From assembly GCF_900104725.1 (NCBI RefSeq), contig NZ_LT629758.1:6379001-6443000 (forward strand): a DNA stretch of 64,000 bases, written 5' to 3'. Shown here piece by piece: positions 9,318 through 17,838 of this stretch (its first letter is position 1; each line of letters opens with the position of its first letter). Source of the DNA: Actinoplanes derwentensis. GTDB taxonomy: Bacteria; Actinomycetota; Actinomycetes; Mycobacteriales; Micromonosporaceae. A program made the translations under genes and the position numbers. A model generated the notes under the pieces. The model did no database searches. It was not told where the DNA came from and was given only the letters and a program-made list of their open reading frames with translations.

Positions 9318-9650
9318 GCTCCGCCCGAGGGGTTCGGCAGGAAACGATCAGCGTGTCTGCCCGTGCGGCGGCCGCTAGGAGGGGGAACGGCCGGCATGTT
9401 CATGACAAGCGCTTGCAGGAGAATACGTAATGACGTCCGTCTCAGCTAGTTCCCAGCCGCGCCGGATCGCCCCTCCCCCTCCTGTTTGTCCAGCCAGAAC
9501 GGCTCACGATCTTTTTGAGAGATCGTCGGTGTTACGACAGTCGCGGGCCGGATCCTGTCCGAATCACACCCTGGCGCTCCTTTATCGGCCGAACGGGATT
9601 GGCACACGGTGGCTGTTGGGAATACAGGCAGTGGAAGAAGGAGGAACCTG
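9318..9650. other. Divergent intergenic region between cvnA and the 9651 gene
   Basis: No convincing gene. It must hold both promoters. Two dyads are visible: a 10-bp palindrome CAAGCGCTTG at 9406-9415, about 90 bp upstream of cvnA, and an inverted repeat ACGATCT/AGATCGT at 9506-9512 and 9520-9526, about 125 bp upstream of the 9651 gene. Either could be an operator. I could not assign -10/-35 elements with confidence. Confidence 0.5.
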
Positions 9651-10262
9651 ATGTCCACCACCGTCACCATCGTCCTGATCGTCGTGGTCCTGCTGGTTCT
9701 GGCCGCGGCCGTGTTCGGTGTCCAGGCCGCCCGCCGCCGCAAGCTGCAGCAGACCTTCGGCCCCGAGTACGACCGGGTGGTCGCCGACACCGGCAGCCGC
9801 TCCGAGGCCGAGAAGGAACTGACCGAGCGCACCAAGCGGCACGCTCAGCTGGAACTCACCCCCCTCTCCTCCGAGTCCCGGGCCCGCTACGCCACCGCCT
9901 GGGAAGAGGTGCAGATCCGGTTCGTCGACAACCCCGGCGAGGCCGTCGCCACCGCCGACGAACTGGTCACCCGGCTGATCGCCGAACGGGGCTACCCGAC
10001 CGGCGACTACGACGAGCGGCTCGCGGACCTGTCGGTGGAACACGCCGCCACTCTGGAGCACTACCGCGACGCGCACGAGATCAGCCGTCGCAGCCAGGCC
10101 GGCGAGGCCGCCACCGAGGACCTGCGGCAGGCGCTCGTCCACTACCGCGCCCTCTTCGCCGAACTGCTCGGCGAGAACCCGGTCGGCCGCACCACCCCGG
10201 CACCGCGTTCGGCTGCCGACGAGCACGTGAACACCACCCCCACCGAACCCACCAGCCGCTGA
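9651..10262 (+). CDS. Membrane-anchored protein with 'RFVD' domain, unknown function
   Basis: 203 residues from ATG at 9651, preceded by GGAGGA at a good distance; an earlier in-frame ATG (9609) lacks such a site. Residues 1-23 form a hydrophobic anchor, so the rest is either cytoplasmic behind a single N-terminal helix or exported. The soluble part is helical and charged. It contains 'WEEVQIRFVDNPGEAVATAD' followed by a helix pair ending 'TEDLRQALVHYRALFAELLG'. The next gene encodes the same C-terminal pattern. Such proteins recur in actinomycetes as 'hypothetical/secreted proteins'; I know of no function. It is 12 bp upstream of its paralogue, probably as one operon. Confidence 0.75.
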   Translation: MSTTVTIVLIVVVLLVLAAAVFGVQAARRRKLQQTFGPEYDRVVADTGSRSEAEKELTERTKRHAQLELTPLSSESRARYATAWEEVQIRFVDNPGEAVATADELVTRLIAERGYPTGDYDERLADLSVEHAATLEHYRDAHEISRRSQAGEAATEDLRQALVHYRALFAELLGENPVGRTTPAPRSAADEHVNTTPTEPTSR

Positions 10263-10274
10263 GGAGTCCCCACG

Positions 10275-11264
10275 ATGCGTTTCTTCTCCAACGAGGCCAA
10301 GGACAACGTCGACGAGCAGGAGAACACCGGAACCGCGGTGCCCCAGCAGCGGTCCGGCTCGCCCTGGCAGCACGATTCCGCGACCGCGCCGGTCCGGCCG
10401 GCCGACACTGACGACGACCCCGACCGGACCACGGCGCTGCCAGACCAGGACCGGACCGTCGCCTTCGAGGACGGCTCCCACCGGGCCGAACCCGTGCAGG
10501 TCAACCCGGTTCCGGGTACCGACAAGGACAGCTTCGCCACGGCCGACGACGACAAGGTCGACCCGGAGCTGGAGAACCGCGGCACCCTGGACGACCCGCA
10601 CTCGACCCAGCCGATCGGGATCGGGACGGACGCGCCGCGCCACGCCGTCGACAAGGACAAGAACGACCTTCGGGACAACGACACCTTCGGTACGGCCGAC
10701 GACAAGCCGGTCGTCGACTCCACCACGGACGAGGACAAGCCGGTCAACGACTTCGACAAGACCGACAATCCGGTCGACTTCGACAAGTCCGATTCCGACT
10801 TCGCCGCGGCTGACTCCAGCTTCGCCACAGCCGACACCGACAAGTCCGACTTCGCTGCGGCTGACTTCGACAAGGATGACAAGGTGGTCGAGTTCGACAA
10901 GGACAAGGACAAGGACGTCGAGGACGTGGACCTGAGCGACAAGACCGCGGACGTGACGGAACCCCTGGTGACGCCGGTCCCCGCGGCCGAGTCCACCACC
11001 ATCTCCGGCCCGGCCCCGTTCTTCCCCTCGTCGGACACCCAGCCGCTGCGCGAGCGCTGGCGTGACGTGCAGCTCCGGTTCGTCGACGACCCGAAGGCCG
11101 CGACCAACGAGGCCTCCGGCCTGGTCGACGAGGCTGTCGACAAGCTGGCCACCGCGCTGCGCGACCACCGTGGCTCGTTCGCCAAGGGCACCGACGACAC
11201 CGAGGCGCTCCGGGTCGAGTTCCGTAGCTACCGGGACATCCTGGACCGGCTGCTCGGTCTCTGA
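10275..11264 (+). CDS. Acidic Asp/Lys-repeat protein with C-terminal 'RFVD' domain, unknown function
   Basis: 329 residues. Residues 1-245 are low-complexity and strongly acidic, with imperfect repeats such as 'DKSDSDFAAADSSFATAD' and 'DKSDFAAADFDKDDK'. They should be disordered. The last 80 residues are ordered and match the upstream protein: 'WRDVQLRFVDDPKAATNEASGLV' and 'TEALRVEFRSYRDILDRLLG'. No signal peptide or membrane segment. The start ATG at 10275 has GAGGAG a few bases upstream, overlapping the end of the previous gene's trailer. A bidirectional terminator follows. Function unknown; stress protection by a disordered acidic region is only a guess. Confidence 0.75.
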   Translation: MRFFSNEAKDNVDEQENTGTAVPQQRSGSPWQHDSATAPVRPADTDDDPDRTTALPDQDRTVAFEDGSHRAEPVQVNPVPGTDKDSFATADDDKVDPELENRGTLDDPHSTQPIGIGTDAPRHAVDKDKNDLRDNDTFGTADDKPVVDSTTDEDKPVNDFDKTDNPVDFDKSDSDFAAADSSFATADTDKSDFAAADFDKDDKVVEFDKDKDKDVEDVDLSDKTADVTEPLVTPVPAAESTTISGPAPFFPSSDTQPLRERWRDVQLRFVDDPKAATNEASGLVDEAVDKLATALRDHRGSFAKGTDDTEALRVEFRSYRDILDRLLGL

Positions 11265-11281
11265 ACCGCCGCACGACGGGA

Positions 11282-11309
11282 AAAGAGGGGAGCCGCGGCT
11301 CCCCTCTTT
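11282..11309. terminator. Perfect 28-bp palindromic bidirectional terminator
   Basis: The arms AAAGAGGGGAGCCG and CGGCTCCCCTCTTT are exact reverse complements. The hairpin is GC-rich, flanked by A on one side and T on the other, so it can work in both directions. It lies between the convergent ends of the 10275 and 11309 genes and reaches the first base of the latter's stop codon. Confidence 0.85.
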
Positions 11310-11809
11310 CACTGTGCCGGGGCGAACTCCGGTAGGACGTTCGGCTCGGGATCGGTGTTCGCCGACGGGCCGGGACCGCTCGGGCCGGAGGGACTGCAGG
11401 ATTCGGAGGGGGACGGCACCGGATCACTCGCGGACGGTTCGACCGAGGCCGACGACACCGGTGGAAGCGGCAGTGAAGGCGAGGGCGAAGTCGCCGGCGG
11501 GCTCGGCGGCACCGGCTGGAGAATCGCGGTGGCCGAGGTGGACTGCCGCGGCCGCGGCACGGCGGAGAGCGAGACCGTCGGAGCGAGCGGCGTGTACGAG
11601 TACGTGGTGAACGGTTCGTCGTCGTCGGGCAGATCGCCGGCGCCGGCCCCGCCGAAGTCCATGTCGACACCCGGGAACTGTTCGTCGACTGGAGCGGGGC
11701 GCTGCCCCGGACCGAGATCGGCCACGCCGAGTTGTGCGCCGAGCCAGAGCGCGGGGCCGACACCGACCGCCACGATCGCCCCGAAGAGTGCCAGTGGACC
11801 TCGTTCCAT
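11309..11809 (-). CDS. Small exported Pro/Ser-rich protein, unknown function
   Basis: 166 residues from ATG at 11809, chosen because GGGGGAGGG stands just upstream; an in-frame ATG at 11917 would add an implausible basic leader. Residues 4-24 are hydrophobic ('LALFGAIVAVGVGPALWLG'), a signal peptide or anchor. The rest is disordered: an acidic 'DLPDDDEPFTTYSYTPLAP' stretch and then a Pro/Ser tail. No recognised domain. Base composition and codon use match the neighbours, so it is probably a real gene. Confidence 0.6.
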   Translation of the reverse strand: MERGPLALFGAIVAVGVGPALWLGAQLGVADLGPGQRPAPVDEQFPGVDMDFGGAGAGDLPDDDEPFTTYSYTPLAPTVSLSAVPRPRQSTSATAILQPVPPSPPATSPSPSLPLPPVSSASVEPSASDPVPSPSESCSPSGPSGPGPSANTDPEPNVLPEFAPAQ

Positions 11810-12042
11810 TTTGGTCCCTCCCCCGCTTCCGAGACGATCGTCGCGCTTCACCCGGAGCCCTGCTACCCAATTCGGATGTGGATGAAGCGAACAATCACTG
11901 CGGCTATTGTGACCCAAAGTGACGTAACGGTTGCCGATTCGTCGGACAGTCGACTGGTGTCACTTTCGGGTACGGGAATGCACCCTTGACAGGTTCAGTC
12001 CGTCACCACATCGAGCCGTCCGGAACCTTTTCGTGACCTGGA
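11810..12042. other. Intergenic region, 233 bp
   Basis: Upstream side of the 11309 gene and downstream side of the M48 gene. It is AT-richer near 11880-11950. No gene or strong hairpin seen. Confidence 0.4.
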
Positions 12043-14415
12043 TCAGCGGGTTCCGGCCAGGAAGGTGACCGCTTCCTCCCAGGCGGCCCACCCACCGGGC
12101 AACTCGTCGGCGTCGAGGGCCGGCCGCAGGGTCAGGTTCCCACCGCCCCGCAGCCCGAGCACCCAGCCCTTGCGCATCCCGGGCAGCGTGGTCACCCCCG
12201 CGACGTCACCGAACGGCACGAACCGCCCCCCACCGGGCAACGGGACACTCGCCGCGGCGGGAGCCACCGAAGCCCCCGGAGCGGCCTTGGTAGCCACAGT
12301 GGACGCCTCGGCGGGGCTCCCCGGCGAAACGGCGGGCACACCGACGGCGGCACCCGACGAGCCAGCGGACGACGAGGCAATGGAGGACGAGGCGATGGAG
12401 GACGACGACGCGGCGACGGACGACGCGGCTGAGGCAGCAGCGGACATTGTGGCCGGCGAAGTAGCGGACGTAGCGGCTGGTGACCCAGGTGTCGAGGCGG
12501 CCGGGGACGCGGTTGGTGAAGCGCCCGGAGACGGGGCCGCGTGCCGGCCCGTGGAAGCGGCCACCGGCTCGGCCGGGAGCACCGCGCCGGCGGGCACACC
12601 GTCGGCCGCGAGCCGGGTGAGCCGCCGCTTCGACTCGTGCCCCCGGCTCCGGGGCAGACCCGGGACCAGCAACAACCCCAGATCGGTGATCAGTACGTCG
12701 GTGCGCTCCCCGTCCGCGGACAGGTTGACCAGACCACCGAGCACCTGCGCCCGAGCCGAACCCGGGTCGACAGCCGCCGCGGTCAGATCGACCCCGGCCT
12801 CGGTCAGGTAGGCCCGGACCGACTCGGTGGTCTCCGGATCAGCGGCCGCGGTGGCCAGTTCAGCGAGATCCAGATAGCCGCCGTCGACCGCGACCACCTC
12901 GGCCGCACCGGTCCAGCTGTGCCGCCAGCGGGCCACTCCACTGCGCAGCGCGGCGAGGGCCAGCATCAGTGCCAGCAGTTCGACGATCCTCGAGGTGGCC
13001 TCCTCCGGCGGCGCGTCCGGGAAGACCGTGGTGGCGGCCGTCCGCAGCCGCCCGTCGGCGGCGAGGGTGAGCAGGTGCCCGGCGTCCGGCACGGTGGTAC
13101 CGACGGCCCGGGAGATCGCCGCGAGCGCCGCTTCGGCCTCCCGTTCCATCTCCGAGGTCCGCGCCACGCTGAGGCATTGGTCCCAGCCGACCACGGTCCG
13201 CCCGCGTGGCGGGAAGGCGACGTCCTGCAGGGCTCGCCCGAGCCCCGGCAGGTCGGGCACCAGCTCTTCAACGCCTTCATCCACAGGTTTATCCACAGAG
13301 GACGCTCCCGTGTCGTCCGGAGTGGCGGAAGATTCAGAGCCGCCCCCGGAGGACGAGGACCCGGAAGGCGGCGAGGAAGGCGAAGAAGACGAAAGCGAGG
13401 AGGGCGAAGACGACGCGGGCGAAGGGGATGAGGAAGACGAAGCCGGGACGGCCGGCGAGGGAGGGCCGGCAGGACCGGACGGCGTGGCGAGAGCGGTCAG
13501 CGCCGCGATCCGCTCCGCCATCGGCGGGTGGGTGTCCCACGGCCCGGACGGCTCCGGCTCCCGGGCCCGCAGCATGGTCATCTCGGTGGTGCGCGCCGCC
13601 AGGACCCGCAGCAGCCCGCCGAACACGTCGTCCGGCACGTATCCGGCCTGCCATCCGGGTCCCACGTACTCCGCGTGGAACAGCCGCTGCATCCCGGCCA
13701 GGGCGGGCAGGTCCCGCAGCGCACCGAGGGCGACGGCGGCTCCGGCGTGGCCGGCGGCGATCCGGTCGGCGGCGAGCTCCTGTTCCCGGCTGAACGGCGC
13801 GTCGATCCGCCGGTAGACCCCGGCGTAGGCCCGGAGCACCGCACCCGCCAGGTTCCGCCGCCCGATCCGGGGGACGATCCGCCCGACGGCGATCCGGCCG
13901 CGGTAGGCGAGCGGCGCCCACCGGCCGAGAGCGGGTGATCCGTGGCCGAGTTCGTGCGCGACGATCGCCGCGAGGCGGCCGGGTTCGAGGGCTTGCAGCA
14001 GCGGCAGCCCGAGGTAGAGGTCGCGCCGCCCGCCGATGAATCCGAGCATCCGGGTGCGTTCGCCGAGGGCGGCGGTGGCGTCGGCGACCACGGTGACTCC
14101 GGCGGGCGCCGGCACTCCGGCCGCGACGGCCGCGGCGTCGACCAGTTCCCACAGTCGCGGGGCCTGGTCGCGGCTCACGGCGACACCGGCCGGAACGCGA
14201 TGCCGGGTGTGCAGGGCCCGCCACGTGGCGTAACCGAGCGCACCGAACGTGGCGAGGCTGAGCGGCACTCCGACCCGGAGTGCGATCGCACTGGGAAGCG
14301 CCCCGAGCACCACCCAGAGCGCAAGCAGGACCACGGTGAGTTGCAGTCCCGCGACGACCAGGAATCCGGTCAGCGCTGCCGCCGACCGTCTCGCAGCCGG
14401 TGCACCCTTACTCAA
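12043..14415 (-). CDS. M48-family metallopeptidase with long Ser/Ala/Pro linkers
   Basis: 790 residues. The start is TTG at 14415, supported by GGGAGGAG seven to nine bases upstream. Two N-terminal membrane helices (about 12-60) precede an M48 peptidase domain with the zinc motif HELGH at 154-158 and a third ligand Glu213 in 'EQELAADRIA'. M48 proteins (HtpX/Ste24 type) degrade or process membrane proteins. After residue 300 a Ser/Pro-rich linker appears ('SSSSSPSPASSSPSSLSSSS'), then a helical region of unknown family. A second Ala/Ser linker (about 620-715) and a C-terminal domain ending 'GWAAWEEAVTFLAGTR' follow. The length is more than twice that of HtpX. It stands alone and diverges from the P450 gene. 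Confidence 0.85.
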   Translation of the reverse strand: MSKGAPAARRSAAALTGFLVVAGLQLTVVLLALWVVLGALPSAIALRVGVPLSLATFGALGYATWRALHTRHRVPAGVAVSRDQAPRLWELVDAAAVAAGVPAPAGVTVVADATAALGERTRMLGFIGGRRDLYLGLPLLQALEPGRLAAIVAHELGHGSPALGRWAPLAYRGRIAVGRIVPRIGRRNLAGAVLRAYAGVYRRIDAPFSREQELAADRIAAGHAGAAVALGALRDLPALAGMQRLFHAEYVGPGWQAGYVPDDVFGGLLRVLAARTTEMTMLRAREPEPSGPWDTHPPMAERIAALTALATPSGPAGPPSPAVPASSSSSPSPASSSPSSLSSSSPSSPPSGSSSSGGGSESSATPDDTGASSVDKPVDEGVEELVPDLPGLGRALQDVAFPPRGRTVVGWDQCLSVARTSEMEREAEAALAAISRAVGTTVPDAGHLLTLAADGRLRTAATTVFPDAPPEEATSRIVELLALMLALAALRSGVARWRHSWTGAAEVVAVDGGYLDLAELATAAADPETTESVRAYLTEAGVDLTAAAVDPGSARAQVLGGLVNLSADGERTDVLITDLGLLLVPGLPRSRGHESKRRLTRLAADGVPAGAVLPAEPVAASTGRHAAPSPGASPTASPAASTPGSPAATSATSPATMSAAASAASSVAASSSSIASSSIASSSAGSSGAAVGVPAVSPGSPAEASTVATKAAPGASVAPAAASVPLPGGGRFVPFGDVAGVTTLPGMRKGWVLGLRGGGNLTLRPALDADELPGGWAAWEEAVTFLAGTR

Positions 14416-14569
14416 CCCGCACTCCTCCCGAACCCGCTACCAGCGTGGTGACTGGAGACTTCGCGTCACCACGCGGGAAACCGGCCGCCCACCGTGAACG
14501 GACCACCCAGACTAGGGCCAAAACCGTGCGTAACCGTTTCGCGCCCGTGCAGGGGGTTATACGAGCCAT

Positions 14570-15883
14570 ATGGCTGACCTCGATCAGACCCTGGCGGTCA
14601 CTCTCAAGGGTTACGCATGGTTGCCGGATCTTCGCCGACGGTCGGGTGGCTGCCCAGTGCGGACGCGAGTTCTGGGGCGGCCCGCGGTGGGGATCTGCGG
14701 TCCGGAGGCGGCCCGGTTCTTCTACACCCCGGGCCATCTGGACCGGAGTTCGGCACTGCCGGGGCTGGTGGTGCGGACCCTGTTCGGGCGGGGCGCGGTG
14801 CACACCCTGGACGGGTCGGCGCACCGGCACCGGAAGACCCTCTTCACCGCGCTGCTGCTGGACGGCGACGGCGCCGCCCGGCTGGCTGAGCTGGCCGGGC
14901 GGGAGTTCGACGTGGCGGCCGCCCGCTGGCGGGGTGGTCCGCCGGTGCGCCTGCTGGACGAGTCGGCCCGGATGATCGCCGCCGCGGTGGCGCGCTGGGT
15001 AGGCGTACCGGAAGATGATCGGGAGATCGACGCTCTTGCCCGGGATTGCCTGGCCATGGTCGACGGCTTCGCGACGGTGGGCCCGCGCACCGCACGTGCG
15101 CTGCTGGCTCGCGAGACGCAGGAGCGACGGCTTTCCAAGATCATTGCTTCGGTACGATCCCAGCCGGTCACGAAGAGCCCGCTGTCGATCGTCGCGCACC
15201 ACCGTGACGACGGTGAGCTGCTGGATCCGCGCACGGCGGCGGTCGAGTTGCTCAACATCGTCCGGCCGGCGATCGCGGTCGCCTGGTTCGTGGCGTTCGC
15301 CGGGCACGCGATGGACATGTGGCCACGGCATCAGTCCCGGTTGCGCGCGGGCGACGACGAGTACACGAAGGCGTTCGCGCACGAGGTGCGGCGCTTCTAC
15401 CCGTTCGTCCCGTTCCTCGGCGGGCAGGCGACCCGGGACCTGTTCTTCCAGGGGGAACCGATCCCGGCGGGCACGCTGGTGCTGCTCGACGTCTACGGGC
15501 AGAACCACGATCCGGAGTTGTGGCCGGACCCGTACACCTTCGACCCGCGACGTTTCCTGGGCCGGGAGTCCGGTGAGTTCGACCTGATCCCGCAGGGTGG
15601 CGGCGACCCCCGGACCGGCCATCGCTGCCCCGGCGAGCAGGTCACCGTCGCGCTGCTCGGCACGCTGGCCCGGCGGCTGGCCGAACTGGACCATTACCTG
15701 CCGCCGCAGGAGACCGCGATCGACCTGTCCCGGATCCCGGCCCGCCCTCGGGACCGGATCACTCTGATCGTCCCGGAGCACCGTCCGGTGTCCAGCTTTC
15801 AGCGTGGTGAGCCGGGGTTCGATTCGCACCCCGACTCACCACACCTCAGTGCCAGTCGATCTCCGGTGAGCGATGGAAGTTGA
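14570..15883 (+). CDS. Cytochrome P450 of the CYP152 (fatty-acid peroxygenase) type
   Basis: 437 residues from ATG at 14570. The heme-binding segment 'GHRCPGEQ' places the axial cysteine at residue 353. The Arg-Pro pair of CYP152 enzymes is present at 232-233 ('NIVRPAIAV'), where ordinary P450s carry the acid-Thr pair. In P450 BSbeta and SPalpha the arginine pairs with the fatty-acid carboxylate and lets H2O2 drive alpha or beta hydroxylation or decarboxylation without redox partners. The normal end of the family is near residue 405 ('IVPEHR'). The last 30 residues here are encoded by a 45-nt palindromic repeat (15801-15845) and by sequence antisense to the end of the GH20 gene. Confidence 0.88.
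   Translation: MADLDQTLAVTLKGYAWLPDLRRRSGGCPVRTRVLGRPAVGICGPEAARFFYTPGHLDRSSALPGLVVRTLFGRGAVHTLDGSAHRHRKTLFTALLLDGDGAARLAELAGREFDVAAARWRGGPPVRLLDESARMIAAAVARWVGVPEDDREIDALARDCLAMVDGFATVGPRTARALLARETQERRLSKIIASVRSQPVTKSPLSIVAHHRDDGELLDPRTAAVELLNIVRPAIAVAWFVAFAGHAMDMWPRHQSRLRAGDDEYTKAFAHEVRRFYPFVPFLGGQATRDLFFQGEPIPAGTLVLLDVYGQNHDPELWPDPYTFDPRRFLGRESGEFDLIPQGGGDPRTGHRCPGEQVTVALLGTLARRLAELDHYLPPQETAIDLSRIPARPRDRITLIVPEHRPVSSFQRGEPGFDSHPDSPHLSASRSPVSDGS
15801..15845. repeat. 45-nt palindromic repeat, copy E
   Basis: Gap-free match to four other copies in the window. Paired arms GCGTGGTGAG... / ...CTCACCACAC enclose the core GGTTCGATTCGCACC. It supplies codons 411-425 of the P450 gene and ends exactly at the base before the GH20 stop codon. 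Confidence 0.85.
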
Positions 15884-17237
15884 TCCCGGCGGCCGTCCAG
15901 ACCGGCCCGAAGGCGGCCAGCCGCTCCCGGAACGACTCCCAGTCCCGGCTGTCCCGCGGCGACCAGCCCACCTCGGCGACCGCCGGAAGCCGCGGGAACG
16001 TCTGGTACTGCACGTCGGCGACGCTGCGCAGGGTCTCCGACCAGAGCGGCGCCTCGACACCGAGGATCGACTCCTCACCGACGCCGGGCAGCCGTTCCGC
16101 CGGGTCCCACTCGTAGGCGCGCCGCACGTCCACGTGCCCGGCCCAGTCGAGCCCGAGCGGGCTGTCCGCGTCGTACTTCATGTCCAGGTAGGTCCGGTCC
16201 GCCGGGGAGACGATCACCTGGTGGCCGTCCGCGGCGGCGCGGGCCACGGCGTCGTCGACGGGTTCGATCCGCCAGTACTGCACCACCGCTCCGGTGGGCA
16301 GGTCGGCCGCGGCGATCTCGTGCCAGCCGATCACGGTCTTGCCCAGGGCGCCCGGGAGCGGCAGTACCCGGTCGAGGAAGGCCCGGTAGTCCGCGGCTGG
16401 TGTGGAGTGGCACTCGTCGCCGCCGATGTGCAGGTAGGGGCCCGGAGTCAGGTCGGCGACCGTCTTCAGGACGGTCTCGACGAACGCGTAGGTCTCCTCC
16501 TTGGCCGCGACCAGCGAGGAGTAGCCGACCTCGGCGTCGGTGCGCGGCTCGACCGGTTCGCCGTCCGCGGTGAGTTCGGGGTACGCGACCTGCACCGCGT
16601 TCACGTGCCCCGGCATGTCGATCTCCGGGACGATCGTGACGAACCGTGCGGCGGCGTAGGCGACCAGGTCCGCGTACTCGGTGAGGGTCAGGAAGCCGGG
16701 CCCGGTCCCGTCGCAGCCGGTGCCCTCGCCGCCGCTGACCTCGGTGAGCCGGGGCCAGCCGGGGATCTCCAGCCGCCAGCCCTGGTCGTCGGTGAGGTGC
16801 AGATGCAAGTGGTTGATCTTGAACTGGGCCAGCAGGTCGATGTGCGCCTCGACCTCGGCCGGGGTGAAGAAGTGCCGGGCCAGGTCGAGCATCGCGCTGC
16901 GGTAGCCGTACCGGGGCTGGTCCTCGATGATCCCGGCGGGCAGGTCCGGGCCGAGCTGGCGCAGGGTCTGCACACCCCAGTACACGCCCTGCGCACTGCC
17001 ACCGGTCAGGGTCACCGACTCAGCGGTGATCTCCAGGCGGTACGCCTCGCTCGCCAGTGCCGGGTCCAGCACCAGCCGGATCGCCCCGTCGTCGGCGAGC
17101 GGCTGGCCGAGGTGCGCGGCGACGGCCGCCAGTCCGGGCGGGGCACTCACCGTCGTACCGGGAAGGGTCCGGAACGTCGCGTCCGTGACCGGCCGCACCG
17201 AAGCCGGGAGCGGGATAACATCGCCGAGTCGTCTCAT
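15846..17237 (-). CDS. Beta-N-acetylhexosaminidase, glycoside hydrolase family 20
   Basis: 463 residues from ATG at 17237. Longer in-frame starts would run into the divergent acetyltransferase gene. An N-terminal GH20b-like alpha/beta domain (about 1-115) is followed by the TIM barrel: 'YGYRSAMLDLARHFF', 'HLHLTDDQGWRLEI', 'VPEIDMPGH', and the catalytic pair Asp274-Glu275 in 'IGGDECH'. GH20 enzymes remove terminal GlcNAc or GalNAc by substrate-assisted catalysis. No signal peptide is visible, so it may act on imported chito-oligosaccharides or recycled wall fragments. Only 37 bp separate it from the divergent acetyltransferase gene. Confidence 0.9.
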   Translation of the reverse strand: MRRLGDVIPLPASVRPVTDATFRTLPGTTVSAPPGLAAVAAHLGQPLADDGAIRLVLDPALASEAYRLEITAESVTLTGGSAQGVYWGVQTLRQLGPDLPAGIIEDQPRYGYRSAMLDLARHFFTPAEVEAHIDLLAQFKINHLHLHLTDDQGWRLEIPGWPRLTEVSGGEGTGCDGTGPGFLTLTEYADLVAYAAARFVTIVPEIDMPGHVNAVQVAYPELTADGEPVEPRTDAEVGYSSLVAAKEETYAFVETVLKTVADLTPGPYLHIGGDECHSTPAADYRAFLDRVLPLPGALGKTVIGWHEIAAADLPTGAVVQYWRIEPVDDAVARAAADGHQVIVSPADRTYLDMKYDADSPLGLDWAGHVDVRRAYEWDPAERLPGVGEESILGVEAPLWSETLRSVADVQYQTFPRLPAVAEVGWSPRDSRDWESFRERLAAFGPVWTAAGINFHRSPEIDWH

Positions 17238-17274
17238 CCGATCACTCACTCTGAAGAGTCTAAACAGTTTCGCC

Positions 17275-17838
17275 ATGACGATCACCACACGAACGGCCAC
17301 CACCGGTGACGAGCGGATCCTGCACGACCTCGCCGCCCGGACCTTCGGACTGGCCTGCCCACCCGGCACCGCCCAGGCCGACATCGACACGTTCATCGAC
17401 ACCCACCTGTCGGTGGAGCGCTTCGCCGGTTATCTGGCGGACCCGGCCCGCATCCTGGTCATCGTGTCCGGCGACGAGCAGCCCACCGGTTACGCGATGC
17501 TGGTCCGCGGCCCGATCGCCGACCCCGATGTGGCCGCCGTGGTCGACGCCACCACCAGCATCGAACTCAGCAAGTTCTATCTGACCGCCGAGCGGCACGG
17601 CAGCGGCGCCGCCGGTGAGCTGATGGCCGCCACGCTGACCGCCGCCACCGGCACCGGCGCCCGGACCTGCTGGCTCGGCGTCAACCAGCAGAACACCCGG
17701 GCCGCCCGGTTCTACGGCCGGCACGGGTTCGCGATCGTCGGGGTGAAGCGGTTCCTGGTCGGCTCCGAGTGGCACGACGACCACATCCGGCAGCGCGACC
17801 TATCCTCCCCGCATGGTGCTGGTGAGAGCGGCTCGTGA
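17275..17838 (+). CDS. GNAT-family N-acetyltransferase
   Basis: 187 residues. The ATG at 17275 is the first codon after the divergent GH20 start region. The acetyl-CoA fold is shown by 'ELSKFYLTAERHGSGAAGELMAATL', where the R/Q-x-x-G-x-G/A loop reads 'RHGSGA', and by the C-terminal 'WLGVNQQNTRAARFYGRHGF', the typical last strand-helix of GNATs. Substrate unknown. Its end overlaps the next GNAT gene by 26 bp, so the two are probably co-translated. Confidence 0.85.
   Translation: MTITTRTATTGDERILHDLAARTFGLACPPGTAQADIDTFIDTHLSVERFAGYLADPARILVIVSGDEQPTGYAMLVRGPIADPDVAAVVDATTSIELSKFYLTAERHGSGAAGELMAATLTAATGTGARTCWLGVNQQNTRAARFYGRHGFAIVGVKRFLVGSEWHDDHIRQRDLSSPHGAGESGS

Noticed and set aside
7524..9449. 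Long open frame on the plus strand, antisense to cvnA (641 codons)
   Set aside because: The opposite frame of a high-GC gene stays open by chance; the sequence is rich in Arg, Asp, Gly and His with no domain, and cvnA is certain.
11987..12010. TTGACA promoter-like element on the plus strand
   Set aside because: No -10 element at a suitable distance and no plus-strand gene downstream; it points into the 3' end of the M48 gene.
17237..17275. TCTAAACAGTTT in the GH20/GNAT gap as a third copy of the ROK-type operator
   Set aside because: Only one half-site fits and the other half is missing; too weak to claim.
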